From an uncultured Eubacteriales bacterium (GTDB taxonomy: Bacteria; Bacillota; Clostridia; Oscillospirales; Oscillospiraceae), in the NCBI GenBank assembly GCA_900555735.1, contig USMI01000126.1:1-5814 (forward strand): 5,814 bases of DNA, given 5' to 3'. Shown in pieces: positions 1 to 5,599 of the stretch. The translations under genes were made by a program, and so were the position numbers. How positions within the stretch are numbered: the first letter of the stretch is position 1; every line of letters starts with the position of its first letter. Under the pieces are notes generated by a model. That model had not been told where the DNA came from. It worked only from the letters and a program-made list of their open reading frames with translations, and made no database searches.

Positions 1-559
1 GACGGCGATCCAGATCCCAGGTACGGCCGGTGGGGTTCTGGAAATCGGGGATGACATAGATCATCTTGACGCGCTCGGTGGTGGCGAGGATCTTCTCCAA
101 CTCCTCCATAATCATGCCGCCGTCGTCGGTGGGAACTTCGATAAAGGTAGGCTCGCAAGCCTTGAAGGCGTTGACAGCACCCAGATAAGAGGGGCTCTCC
201 AGCAGCACCACATCGCCGGGATTCAGGAACACGCGGGCGGAGAAGTCCAGACCCTGCTGAGAACCGGAGGTCACCAGAATATGATCCTTATCGGTCTTGA
301 TGTTGTTCTTTGCCAGCATGCGCTCGGCGATCTGCTCACGCAGACGGGGATAGCCTTCGGTGGAAGAATACTGCAGGGCCACACGGCCATTTTCCTTCAG
401 CACGGCCTCGGAAGCCTGCATCATCTGCTCGACGGGGAACAGTTCGGGAGCGGGCATACCACCGGCGAAGGAGATAATGTCGGGCTGTGCGGTCAGCTTC
501 AGCAGCTCACGGATCTCGGAGCCCTTCAGCAGGTCCATTCTACTTGCAAACTGTACCAT
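1..559 (-). CDS. PLP-dependent aminotransferase, class I/II fold (2-aminoadipate transaminase/MocR-like), N-terminal part
   Basis: This is the first 186 residues of a cytoplasmic fold-type I aminotransferase; the C-terminal half lies beyond the left edge. Visible family landmarks are the N-terminal stretch ISFAGGMPAPELFP (residues 29-42), QYSSTEGYPRLREQI (63-77), the cofactor-phosphate loop region TSGSQQGLD (97-105), the aromatic SPSYLGA (122-128) and NPTG (175-178), whose Asn normally contacts the PLP ring oxygen. The Schiff-base lysine is off the window. The GGMP/SGSQQGLD pattern fits the LysN/AadAT and MocR aminotransferase group, which act on 2-aminoadipate, aromatic or branched amino acids; the exact substrate cannot be read here. 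There is no N-terminal GntR domain, so this is an enzyme and not a MocR regulator. The start ATG (557-559) follows GAGGAGG by 8 nt. Arginine is coded mostly by CGT/CGC, unlike the CGG-rich neighbours, which suggests high expression. Confidence 0.9.
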   Translation of the reverse strand, partial: MVQFASRMDLLKGSEIRELLKLTAQPDIISFAGGMPAPELFPVEQMMQASEAVLKENGRVALQYSSTEGYPRLREQIAERMLAKNNIKTDKDHILVTSGSQQGLDFSARVFLNPGDVVLLESPSYLGAVNAFKACEPTFIEVPTDDGGMIMEELEKILATTERVKMIYVIPDFQNPTGRTWDLDRR

Positions 560-581
560 GAAATTTTCCTCCTCAAATTTT

Positions 582-606
582 CCGCATGCCCTTCCGAAGC
601 ATGCGG
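582..606 (-). promoter_or_regulatory. Leader hairpin upstream of the aminotransferase RBS
   Basis: There is a perfect 8-bp inverted repeat, CCGCATGC (582-589) and GCATGCGG (599-606), with a 9-nt loop. It lies in the predicted 5' leader of the aminotransferase, ending 8 nt before its GAGGAGG ribosome binding site (568-574). It has no T-tract, so it is more likely an mRNA-stabilising or translation-modulating hairpin, or a protein site, than a terminator. The repeat is seen; the role is inferred. Confidence 0.5.
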
Positions 607-608
607 CA

Positions 609-636
609 TAATGGTTACACCAATTTGTACCCATTA
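609..636. promoter_or_regulatory. Inverted repeat, candidate operator of the aminotransferase gene
   Basis: TAATGGTTACA (609-619) and TGTACCCATTA (626-636) are inverted repeats matching at 10 of 11 positions around a 6-nt spacer. The site begins next to the predicted -10 box (638-643) and covers the predicted transcription start, the usual place for a repressor operator. The regulator is unknown and no recognised consensus fits. It could also fold as an RNA hairpin in the leader, next to the stem at 582-606. Confidence 0.45.
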
Positions 637-637
637 C

Positions 638-666
638 ATTAAAACACACTTTCACGCTAAAGTAAA
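638..666 (-). promoter_or_regulatory. Candidate sigma-A promoter for the aminotransferase
   Basis: Read on the minus strand, TTTACT (661-666) and TTTAAT (638-643) are separated by exactly 17 bp. They match the sigma-A consensus at 4/6 and 5/6 positions. Transcription would start near 631 and give a leader of about 70 nt. A TTGACT lies slightly further upstream but has no acceptable -10 at the right distance. Confidence 0.45.
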
Positions 667-883
667 CAGTAGGTTTTAGTCAAAAGCCACAAAATTTCGG
701 AATTATTTTCTTTTTGGTAAACTTTACAAAAATGTGGCTGCGATTGATGTGATTTCGCCCAATCGCCGCTGCTGCCGCAAAAAAGTGCATATTTTGAGAA
801 GGAAAACGGCAAAAATCGACCTCTTTTTTTAGAAATTTAAATTGTCAAATTATTGGGGAAAATAGCAACAAGAAGCTTCCATT
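667..883. other. AT-rich spacer between the VTT-protein gene and the aminotransferase promoter
   Basis: I see no gene here. The stretch is much richer in A+T than its surroundings. It contains two weak inverted repeats: TTTTTGGTAAA/TTTACAAAAA (711-732, one bulged G) and GCGATTG/CAATCGC (740-746 and 760-766). Neither is followed by a T-tract on the minus strand, so I find no convincing intrinsic terminator for the upstream gene. Either repeat could be a regulator site upstream of the aminotransferase promoter. Confidence 0.4.
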
Positions 884-1630
884 TTATGGATGTGGCTCTT
901 GCGGCGGCTTCTGATTGTCGGAGGGAGCGTCCGGCGGCTCCTTTTTCTTCCGCTGGCAGAGCCGGTCATAGAACAGCAGACCCGCCGCGCTGATGGCCAG
1001 CGTTACGGCAAAGACCAGAATGGCGCCCCAGTAGTTTTTGGTGCCCAGCGCGTCGCCGCCCACAGTGGAGGTGATGATGGAGGGCAGGCGGCCCAGTGAA
1101 CAGATCAGCAGCCACACGGGGAAGCGGATGTTGGTTAGCCCGGCGAAATAGCACAGCAGATCCTTCGGCGTGCCGGGCAGCATGAAGATGATGAGGAACA
1201 GGAGATCACGACGGGGCGTGGCCTGCAAAAAACGGATGGAGTGAAGCTTTTCCTTGGAGAAAAAGACCTCTGCCAGCCGCGGGCCGAACCGCCGCACCAG
1301 CAGGAAAACGCATACGCTGCCAAGGGTGGCGGCCAGCATGCACAGAATCGTGCCCTCTACCGAGCCGAAGGCGTAGCCCGCGGCGATCTCAAAGGGCTCG
1401 CCGGGGATCACCGCCACCACCACCTGAAGGATCACCATGCCCATATAGGCCAGACGCCCGCCGAAGCCGTGGGAATCCACCCAACTCCGGAATCGCTCCG
1501 GCTGCGAGGCAAAGCGGACAAGCGGTATGCCCACCAGCCATATCAGCAAAATGGAGACCACGACAGCGATGCCGATGGCGATCAGCCCCAGACGCTTCTG
1601 CTGTGTGGCCGTCAGTTCATTTCGTTTCAT
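884..1630 (-). CDS. TVP38/TMEM64 family (VTT/DedA-like) integral membrane protein
   Basis: The product is a 248-residue multi-spanning membrane protein of the VTT (SNARE-associated Golgi protein) family. Bacterial members are linked to lipid scrambling or membrane homeostasis, but this one's substrate is unknown. Hydrophobic segments lie at about 15-37, 60-76, 84-112, 143-165, 170-192 and 200-222. Family-typical parts are the re-entrant-loop stretch VIPGEPFEIAAGYAFG (74-89), LPGTPKDLLCYFAG (151-164) and GRLPSIITSTVGGDALG (180-196). The C-terminal tail is charged and proline-rich (KKKEPPDAPSDNQKPPQEPHP). The frame is open to a TTG at 1706-1708, but that triplet falls inside the predicted -35 box, so it is not the start. 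ATG 1628-1630, just before the basic KR and the first membrane segment, is preferred; no clear Shine-Dalgarno precedes it, and ATG 1652-1654 is an alternative. The gene is divergent from the TetR operon. Confidence 0.85.
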   Translation of the reverse strand: MKRNELTATQQKRLGLIAIGIAVVVSILLIWLVGIPLVRFASQPERFRSWVDSHGFGGRLAYMGMVILQVVVAVIPGEPFEIAAGYAFGSVEGTILCMLAATLGSVCVFLLVRRFGPRLAEVFFSKEKLHSIRFLQATPRRDLLFLIIFMLPGTPKDLLCYFAGLTNIRFPVWLLICSLGRLPSIITSTVGGDALGTKNYWGAILVFAVTLAISAAGLLFYDRLCQRKKKEPPDAPSDNQKPPQEPHP

Positions 1631-1679
1631 ATTTGTATTCTGTATAGATATCATTGTGTGTCGTAGATGGATTATCGAG

Positions 1680-1708
1680 ATTATACCACCGGATGTCCCG
1701 GCCTGCAA
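1680..1708 (-). promoter_or_regulatory. Promoter of the VTT membrane protein gene
   Basis: On the minus strand TTGCAG (1703-1708) is followed after exactly 17 bp by a perfect TATAAT (1680-1685). Transcription would begin near 1673, leaving a leader of about 43 nt before ATG 1630. This removes the upstream TTG as a plausible start codon. Confidence 0.55.
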
Positions 1709-1724
1709 TGTGAATATTGTGTCC

Positions 1725-1736
1725 TGTTTGTAAACA
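1725..1736. repeat. Short palindrome TGTTTGTAAACA in the divergent spacer
   Basis: TGTTT and AAACA flank a central GT, a 12-bp near-perfect palindrome. It lies about 17 bp upstream of the -35 of the VTT promoter and about 45 bp upstream of the TetR promoter, so a bound regulator could affect either. It does not resemble the operator at 1814-1829. Short AT-rich palindromes arise by chance, so the confidence is low. Confidence 0.25.
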
Positions 1737-1780
1737 TTTTGTGCGCAGACGTACCAAGAGATGTACCGTCGCTTTTTCCG

Positions 1781-1808
1781 TTGACAAACGGGAAAAAAGG
1801 AGTATACT
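1781..1808 (+). promoter_or_regulatory. Promoter of the TetR-rsgA-GNAT operon
   Basis: A perfect TTGACA (1781-1786) is followed after 16 bp by TATACT (1803-1808), a strong sigma-A-type promoter. Transcription would start near 1815, inside the palindromic operator at 1814-1829. Confidence 0.8.
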
Positions 1809-1813
1809 GAACA

Positions 1814-1829
1814 GTGAACGAACGTTTAC
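1814..1829. promoter_or_regulatory. Candidate TetR autoregulatory operator
   Basis: GTGAACG (1814-1820) and CGTTTAC (1823-1829) are inverted half-sites matching at 6 of 7 positions around a central AA. The length and the GAACG..CGTT core are typical of TetR-family operators. It begins 5 bp after the -10 of the promoter and ends just before the AAGGAG ribosome binding site (1833-1838), so binding would block initiation. Self-repression by the adjacent TetR protein is inferred. Confidence 0.6.
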
Positions 1830-1846
1830 CGCAAGGAGCGTGGAAT

Positions 1847-2449
1847 ATGAGCACCACAAAGGAAAAGATATTGACCACGGCGCTGGCGCTGTTTGCTGCC
1901 AACGGCTATGAGGCGGTGTCCGTCAGCGATATTGCCGGACAGCTGGGCATGACCAAGGGCGCGCTTTACAAACATTATAAGAATAAACGTGATATTTTCG
2001 ACAGCATCCTGACCCGTATGGAGCAGCAGGACGCGGAGCGGGCGCGGGCCTTCGCCCTGCCGGAGGGAACGCTGTCCCAGATGGAGGAGGCCTACCGCAG
2101 CGCCTCGCTGGAGCAGCTGACAGCCTTCAGCCGGGCGCAGTTCCGGTACTGGACGGAGGATGACTTCGCGGCGCCCTTCCGCCGGATGCTGACTTTGGAG
2201 CAGTACCGCGGTGATGAAATGGGGCGGCTGTATCAGCAGTATCTGGCGGCGGGGCCGCTGGGCTATGTGGCTGACCTGCTGGGAAGCCTTGGCTTTGACT
2301 GTCCGCAGTGCCGGGCGGCAGAGCTGTATGCACCCATGTTCTGCCTGTACAGCGTCTATGACGGCGCGGCGGACAAGGCGGCGGTGACGGCGCTGGCGGA
2401 TGCGTGTATTTCCCGCTGGCAGGCCCGCCTGATGGAGCGTGTCGTATGA
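1847..2449 (+). CDS. TetR/AcrR family transcriptional regulator
   Basis: This is a 200-residue one-component regulator. The N-terminal helix-turn-helix spans about residues 5-51, with the signature KEKILTTALALFAANGYEAVSVSDIA followed by the recognition part GMTKGALYKHYKNKRDIF (34-51), typical of TetR. Residues 52-200 form an all-helical ligand/dimer domain of normal length; the ligand cannot be predicted. It contains a CPQC pair (152-155) of unknown meaning. ATG 1847 is chosen because AAGGAG (1833-1838) lies 8 nt upstream; the in-frame GTG at 1814 is inside the operator and near the transcription start, so it is unlikely. The gene opens an operon: its TGA overlaps the ATG of rsgA as ATGA, which suggests translational coupling. 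It probably represses its own operon through the site at 1814-1829. Confidence 0.92.
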   Translation: MSTTKEKILTTALALFAANGYEAVSVSDIAGQLGMTKGALYKHYKNKRDIFDSILTRMEQQDAERARAFALPEGTLSQMEEAYRSASLEQLTAFSRAQFRYWTEDDFAAPFRRMLTLEQYRGDEMGRLYQQYLAAGPLGYVADLLGSLGFDCPQCRAAELYAPMFCLYSVYDGAADKAAVTALADACISRWQARLMERVV

Positions 2450-3480
2450 AGCGTGAAACGATCCCGGCGCGCTATGCCGGTATGGCGGCTGCGTGGCCGG
2501 AGCTGACGCTGTGCCGCATCATTGCGCAGGAGCGGGGACTTTATACCATCGACAGTGAGAACGGCATCCGGACGGCGGCGGTGTCCGGAAAATTCCAGCA
2601 TGAGGCGATGACGGTCTCGGACTATCCGGCAGTGGGCGACTATGTGCTGGCAGAGACGGAGACTGGCGGCATATGGGTAATCCGGCAGGTGCTGCCGCGC
2701 CGCAGCGTGTTCCTGCGCCGGGCGGCAGGTACGGCAAAAACCGAACAGGTGGTGGCCACCAACGTGGACACTGTGTTTTTATGCATGGCGCTGAACAACG
2801 ACTTCAATCTGCGGCGGCTGGAGCGGTATCTTTCCGTGGCATGGGACAGCGGCGCTGTACCGGTGGTGGTGCTGACCAAGGCCGACCTGTGCGATCCAGC
2901 GGAGAAGCTGGCGCAGGTGCAGTCGGTGGCTATGGGCGTGGATATTCTGGTGACCTCCGCCATGGAGAGAGACGGCTGCGAAGCGATAATGCCCTATCTG
3001 ACGAGCGGCGTCACGGTGGCTTTTGTAGGCTCCTCCGGCGTGGGCAAATCCACGCTGGTCAACCGTCTGCTGGGGGAGGATCGGATGGCCACCAATGGTT
3101 TGCGCAATGACGACAAGGGCCGCCATACCACCACCCGGCGTCAGCTTCTGCCGCTGCCGGGCGGTGCGTCTGTCATCGACATGCCGGGCATGCGGGAACT
3201 GGGCATGTGGGATGCCGCCGACGGACTGGAGCACACCTTTGCCGATATCGAGGCGTTGGCTGCCGGCTGCCGGTTCCGCGACTGTACCCACGGTAGCGAA
3301 CCGGGCTGCGCCGTCCGCGCCGCGCTGGAAAGCGGGCGGCTGTCGGAGGAACGGTTCCGCTCCTATAAAAAGCTGATGGCGGAGAACGCCTATACACAGG
3401 ATGCGGCGGACTATCTGGCCGCCAAAGAGAAAAAGTTCAGGAGCATCGCCCAATATAACAAGACCAACAAAAAGCGCTAA
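2446..3480 (+). CDS. rsgA: Ribosome small-subunit-dependent GTPase A (RsgA/YjeQ type)
   Basis: RsgA is a circularly permuted GTPase that checks late 30S subunit maturation in the cytoplasm. This 344-residue copy has all expected parts: an N-terminal OB-fold (about 22-88), then the permuted order G4 TKAD (144-147), G5-like TSA (170-172), G1 P-loop GSSGVGKST (195-203), switch I with the RHTTT stretch (226-230), G3 DMPG (245-248), and a C-terminal zinc knuckle with C275, C280, H282 and C288, ending in a basic helix. The switch I His before the Thr run and the full metal ligand set argue for an active enzyme. ATG 2446 overlaps the TetR stop and follows GGAG (2434-2437) by 8 nt. The length is nearer the E. 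coli-type protein (about 350) than the shorter Bacillus-type, so this may be a second copy in its genome. Its place behind a TetR gene suggests conditional expression (inference). Confidence 0.95.
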   Translation: MKRETIPARYAGMAAAWPELTLCRIIAQERGLYTIDSENGIRTAAVSGKFQHEAMTVSDYPAVGDYVLAETETGGIWVIRQVLPRRSVFLRRAAGTAKTEQVVATNVDTVFLCMALNNDFNLRRLERYLSVAWDSGAVPVVVLTKADLCDPAEKLAQVQSVAMGVDILVTSAMERDGCEAIMPYLTSGVTVAFVGSSGVGKSTLVNRLLGEDRMATNGLRNDDKGRHTTTRRQLLPLPGGASVIDMPGMRELGMWDAADGLEHTFADIEALAAGCRFRDCTHGSEPGCAVRAALESGRLSEERFRSYKKLMAENAYTQDAADYLAAKEKKFRSIAQYNKTNKKR

Positions 3481-3549
3481 GACCGGTTGACAGGCCGGAG
3501 CAAACGTGAGAAGATCTCCGTATAGAGACAGTAGGAGGGACGCTGCGAA

Positions 3550-4299
3550 ATGAGCGACGAATTGATCGACCTGACACCGGAAAATATCGGGCGGGAGCAC
3601 CTGTGCTGCATCATCCGCACCAGAACAGCCCATCCCGGCGTGGAGACCAAGCGCCGGTGGCTGGCCCGTCGGCTGCCGGAGGGCCATGTGTTCCGGAAGC
3701 TGGACGTCAAGGGCTGCGCGTTTATCGAGTACGCGCCGCTGGAAACGGCGTGGGTGCCGGTGGAGGGCGGAAACTACTATTATATATACTGCCTGTGGGT
3801 GCAGGGCGATCTCAAGGGACACGGCTATGGGCGGCGGCTGATGGAGTCCTGTCTGGCGGATGCCAGAGCCCGCGGCAAGTCCGGTGTGTGCATGCTGGGC
3901 GCAGCTAAGCAGAAGGCGTGGCTCAGCGACCGGAGCTTTGCTGTAAAGTACGGTTTCCGGACGGTGGACACCACAGCGGACGGCTATGAGCTGCTGGCCC
4001 TCAGCTTTGACGGTACAGTGCCCCGTTTTGCGCCCAATGCCAAGCGGCAGGCTATTGAGAGCCGGGAGCTGACCATTTATTACGACGACCAGTGTCCCTA
4101 TATCCCTCAGCGGATCGAGAAGCTGCGGGAATACTGTCAGGCAAACGGCATACCGGCCGGCTTCCGCCATGTGGAGACGCTGGAGCAGGCGAAAGCCCTG
4201 CCATGCGTGTTCAACAACTGGGCGGCGTTCTATGACGGAAAGTTCGTGACCGTCAACCAGCTGGACGGCACAGCGGTGGCAAAGCTGCTGAAGGAATGA
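3550..4299 (+). CDS. GNAT family acetyltransferase with C-terminal YoaP-like domain
   Basis: This is a 249-residue two-domain protein. The N-terminal half (about 5-155) is a GNAT fold; the acetyl-CoA pyrophosphate loop is visible as LKGHGYGRRLMES (88-100), followed by the strand SGVCML and the KYGF motif near its end (133-136). The C-terminal part (about 172-249) matches the YoaP-like domain known as a partner of such GNATs; the length is close to that of Bacillus YoaP (about 250). That domain looks thioredoxin-like: ELTIYYDDQCPYIPQRIEKLREY has CPYI where glutaredoxins have CPYC, and ALPCVFNNWAAFYDGKFV could hold the cis-Pro (P218). The acetylated substrate is unknown. The start follows AGGAGG (3533-3538) by 11 nt. 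It sits 69 bp after rsgA on the same strand and before a terminator, so it is probably the operon's last gene. Confidence 0.88.
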   Translation: MSDELIDLTPENIGREHLCCIIRTRTAHPGVETKRRWLARRLPEGHVFRKLDVKGCAFIEYAPLETAWVPVEGGNYYYIYCLWVQGDLKGHGYGRRLMESCLADARARGKSGVCMLGAAKQKAWLSDRSFAVKYGFRTVDTTADGYELLALSFDGTVPRFAPNAKRQAIESRELTIYYDDQCPYIPQRIEKLREYCQANGIPAGFRHVETLEQAKALPCVFNNWAAFYDGKFVTVNQLDGTAVAKLLKE

Positions 4300-4304
4300 G
4301 ATAA

Positions 4305-4341
4305 GAAACCGCGCATCCGTCATAGGCGGATGCGCGGTTTC
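4305..4341 (+). terminator. Intrinsic terminator after the TetR-rsgA-GNAT operon
   Basis: A perfect 15-bp inverted repeat, GAAACCGCGCATCCG (4305-4319) and its complement (4327-4341), encloses a 7-nt loop and starts 5 nt after the GNAT stop codon. The T-rich tail on the plus strand is interrupted (GGTTTCCCGTTTCTT), so termination may be less than complete, but stem length and position are convincing. Confidence 0.85.
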
Positions 4342-4393
4342 CCGTTTCTTCTCCGGCTCATGGACTTGCTGCGGCAGCAGAAATTCTCCATGC

Positions 4394-4422
4394 TTGACGG
4401 AAAAAGCGTGGAATGGTACAAT
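4394..4422 (+). promoter_or_regulatory. Promoter of the small membrane protein gene
   Basis: TTGACG (4394-4399) and TACAAT (4417-4422) match the sigma-A consensus at 5/6 each with an ideal 17-bp spacer. Transcription would start near 4429, about 39 nt before ATG 4468. It follows the operon terminator, so the downstream gene is an independent unit. Confidence 0.75.
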
Positions 4423-4467
4423 GATTTCAAGAAATATGCAATAACGTCGAATTATGGGGAATTGTGT

Positions 4468-4815
4468 ATGGAATGGAAAGAAAAGCTGGCGCGATACGCG
4501 CCGCGGCTGGGACTCCTGCTGATCGCGCTGTTTGTGCTGATCAGCAGCGTGACGGTCGCTGTCGGGCAGCGTCAGCAGTACCGCCGCGATACCTTTGACG
4601 TGTATCTGGCGGATACGGCTGCTGCGCGGACCGTCCGGCGGGAGCAGCTGGAGGCGATCCCTGCCACGCAGCCGGAAGAGCACCCCATTTATGCCGCGCC
4701 AAGCGGCAAGCGTTATCATGATGATCCGCAATGTCCCGGCAAAAACGGCTGCCGGATCACATGGGAGGAAGCGGCGGAACGTGGCCTGACTCCCTGCAAA
4801 AAATGCGTAGAATAA
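4468..4815 (+). CDS. Small single-pass membrane protein with Ada-like Cys/His metal-binding C-terminus
   Basis: The 115-residue product has a basic N-terminus (MEWKEKLARYAPR), one hydrophobic segment at about 14-33, then a basic patch (QRQQYRR) and a soluble remainder. The last 35 residues read YHDDPQCPGKNGCRITWEE then AAERGLTPCKKC. This His-x4-Cys...Glu-Ala...Gly-x-x-Pro-Cys-x-x-Cys pattern resembles the Ada-like zinc domain found at the C-terminus of some secreted nucleases and competence-type proteins. Likely ligands are H84 or C95, C89, C110 and C113. No enzymatic domain is attached, so a function cannot be given. ATG 4468 is chosen because GGGGA (4456-4460) lies 7 nt upstream and the promoter at 4394-4422 lies downstream of other in-frame starts; the frame opens at 4330 inside the previous terminator. 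The stop codon lies within the palindrome at 4811-4850. Confidence 0.75.
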   Translation: MEWKEKLARYAPRLGLLLIALFVLISSVTVAVGQRQQYRRDTFDVYLADTAAARTVRREQLEAIPATQPEEHPIYAAPSGKRYHDDPQCPGKNGCRITWEEAAERGLTPCKKCVE

Positions 4816-4850
4816 GCAAAACGGAGACGATCGTCTCTGTTTTGCTTATT
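4811..4850. terminator. Bidirectional 40-bp palindromic terminator between convergent genes
   Basis: Two 20-bp arms (4811-4830 and 4831-4850) are complementary except for one G/T pair, centred on CGATCG. Outer arms AATAAGCAAAAC and GTTTTGCTTATT supply an A-tract/T-tract on either strand around the GC-rich GAGACG core. The left arm includes the TAA stop of the small membrane protein, and the TGA of the minus-strand regulator begins at the very next base, so one structure serves both genes. Confidence 0.9.
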
Positions 4851-5582
4851 TCAAGGCGCTTCGCGGCCGGCCTGGGCGCGGTGCTGGCTGCGGTACTCGG
4901 TAGGCGTCTGGCCATACATTTCCCGGAAAGCTGTGGTGAACCGGCTGGGGCTGTCATAGCCGACTGCCTGCGCGATGGCGGTGATCTCGTCATGGGAGGT
5001 TTGCAGCAGCAGCGCCGCCTGCTCCATCCGATGTATCCGCATGTGGGCGGCGATGGTGGTGCCATACACCTTTTTGAATACATTCTTCAGCGTGGTGCTG
5101 TTCATGAGAAAGCGGCGGGACAGCTCGTCGATGGTGACCCGCTCCGACAGGTGCTCCACCAGATACTGATGCACATTGCGGATGATCTCCTCCTGCGATG
5201 CCTGAAAGTCCACGTTTTTTTCCGGACAGGCAATCTCCATGACCTGCTCTACGATCTGATGCAGCAGGCGGCTCTGCTGGGTGTCCGGCGCTTTGTAGTA
5301 GACCTCCTTGCCCTCACGGCGGCTTTCCAGAAGGCCACTGTCCACCAGCGAACGCAGATGATGGGATACGGCGGGGCTGGACATCTCCAGTATGGCGGCG
5401 ATGTTGAACACACACTCCTCCTGATGGCTCAGCAGCCAGAAGATGCGGACGCGGGTGGGGTCGCTGAGCTGCTTGAAAATGTCGGATACCGCCGAGAAAT
5501 GCCCGGTTTTACTCAGCTCGCGGCATAAATGGGCGGTATGGCTTTTCTCGCCGTGGTTATGGGGTAGTTCAAAGTGCTCCAT
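4851..5582 (-). CDS. ArsR/SmtB-AraC fusion transcriptional regulator (probable metal-responsive)
   Basis: This 243-residue protein joins two DNA-binding modules. Residues 30-118 form an ArsR winged helix: FKQLSDPTRVRIFWLLSH, the metal-loop position EECVFNIA (55-62), recognition helix SSPAVSHHLRSLV (68-80) and wing LLESRREGKEVYY. Residues 131-235 form an AraC double HTH: VTIDELSRRFLMNSTTLKNVFKK (149-171) and the strong signature IAQAVGYDSPSRFTTAFREMYGQTP (203-227). The N-terminal tail is His-rich (H8, H10, H15, H18, C20); with C57 it may form an alpha3N-type metal site. The usual ArsR CxC is reduced to one Cys (C57, then V-F), and the alpha5 D-x-H is absent (D-T-Q). ATG 5580-5582 follows GGAGG by 7 nt. 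The upstream ATG 5646-5648 has an SD at the predicted mRNA 5' end, so it is less likely. It is divergent from a metal-binding gene, its probable target. Confidence 0.88.
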   Translation of the reverse strand: MEHFELPHNHGEKSHTAHLCRELSKTGHFSAVSDIFKQLSDPTRVRIFWLLSHQEECVFNIAAILEMSSPAVSHHLRSLVDSGLLESRREGKEVYYKAPDTQQSRLLHQIVEQVMEIACPEKNVDFQASQEEIIRNVHQYLVEHLSERVTIDELSRRFLMNSTTLKNVFKKVYGTTIAAHMRIHRMEQAALLLQTSHDEITAIAQAVGYDSPSRFTTAFREMYGQTPTEYRSQHRAQAGREAP

Positions 5583-5599
5583 GGTGCTGCCTCCGGTTT

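Noticed and set aside
281..679. Plus-strand open frames across the aminotransferase region
   Set aside because: They are antisense to the clear aminotransferase frame and have no recognisable domain or RBS.
740..766. GCGATTG/CAATCGC hairpin as a terminator of the VTT gene
   Set aside because: The stem is only 7 bp with a 13-nt loop and has no T-tract on the minus-strand side.
1631..1708. N-terminal extension of the VTT protein from TTG 1708
   Set aside because: The TTG is part of the predicted -35 and the TATAAT at 1680-1685 lies within the extension; the extra residues have no family resemblance.
3487..3515. Internal promoter before the GNAT gene (TTGACA at 3487-3492)
   Set aside because: The only hexamer at a proper distance is GAAGAT (3/6), and TATAGA at 3521 is 28 bp away, so the GNAT gene is better read as part of the operon.
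4330..4467. Upstream start for the small membrane protein at 4330
   Set aside because: That ATG is within the stem of the preceding terminator and upstream of the TTGACG-17-TACAAT promoter.
2779..4731. A 650-codon open frame on the minus strand opposite rsgA and the GNAT gene
   Set aside because: It lies antisense to two well-recognised genes, crosses their terminator and the next promoter, and its translation is low-complexity His/Gln/Arg-rich sequence with no domain. It is a shadow of GC-rich coding DNA.
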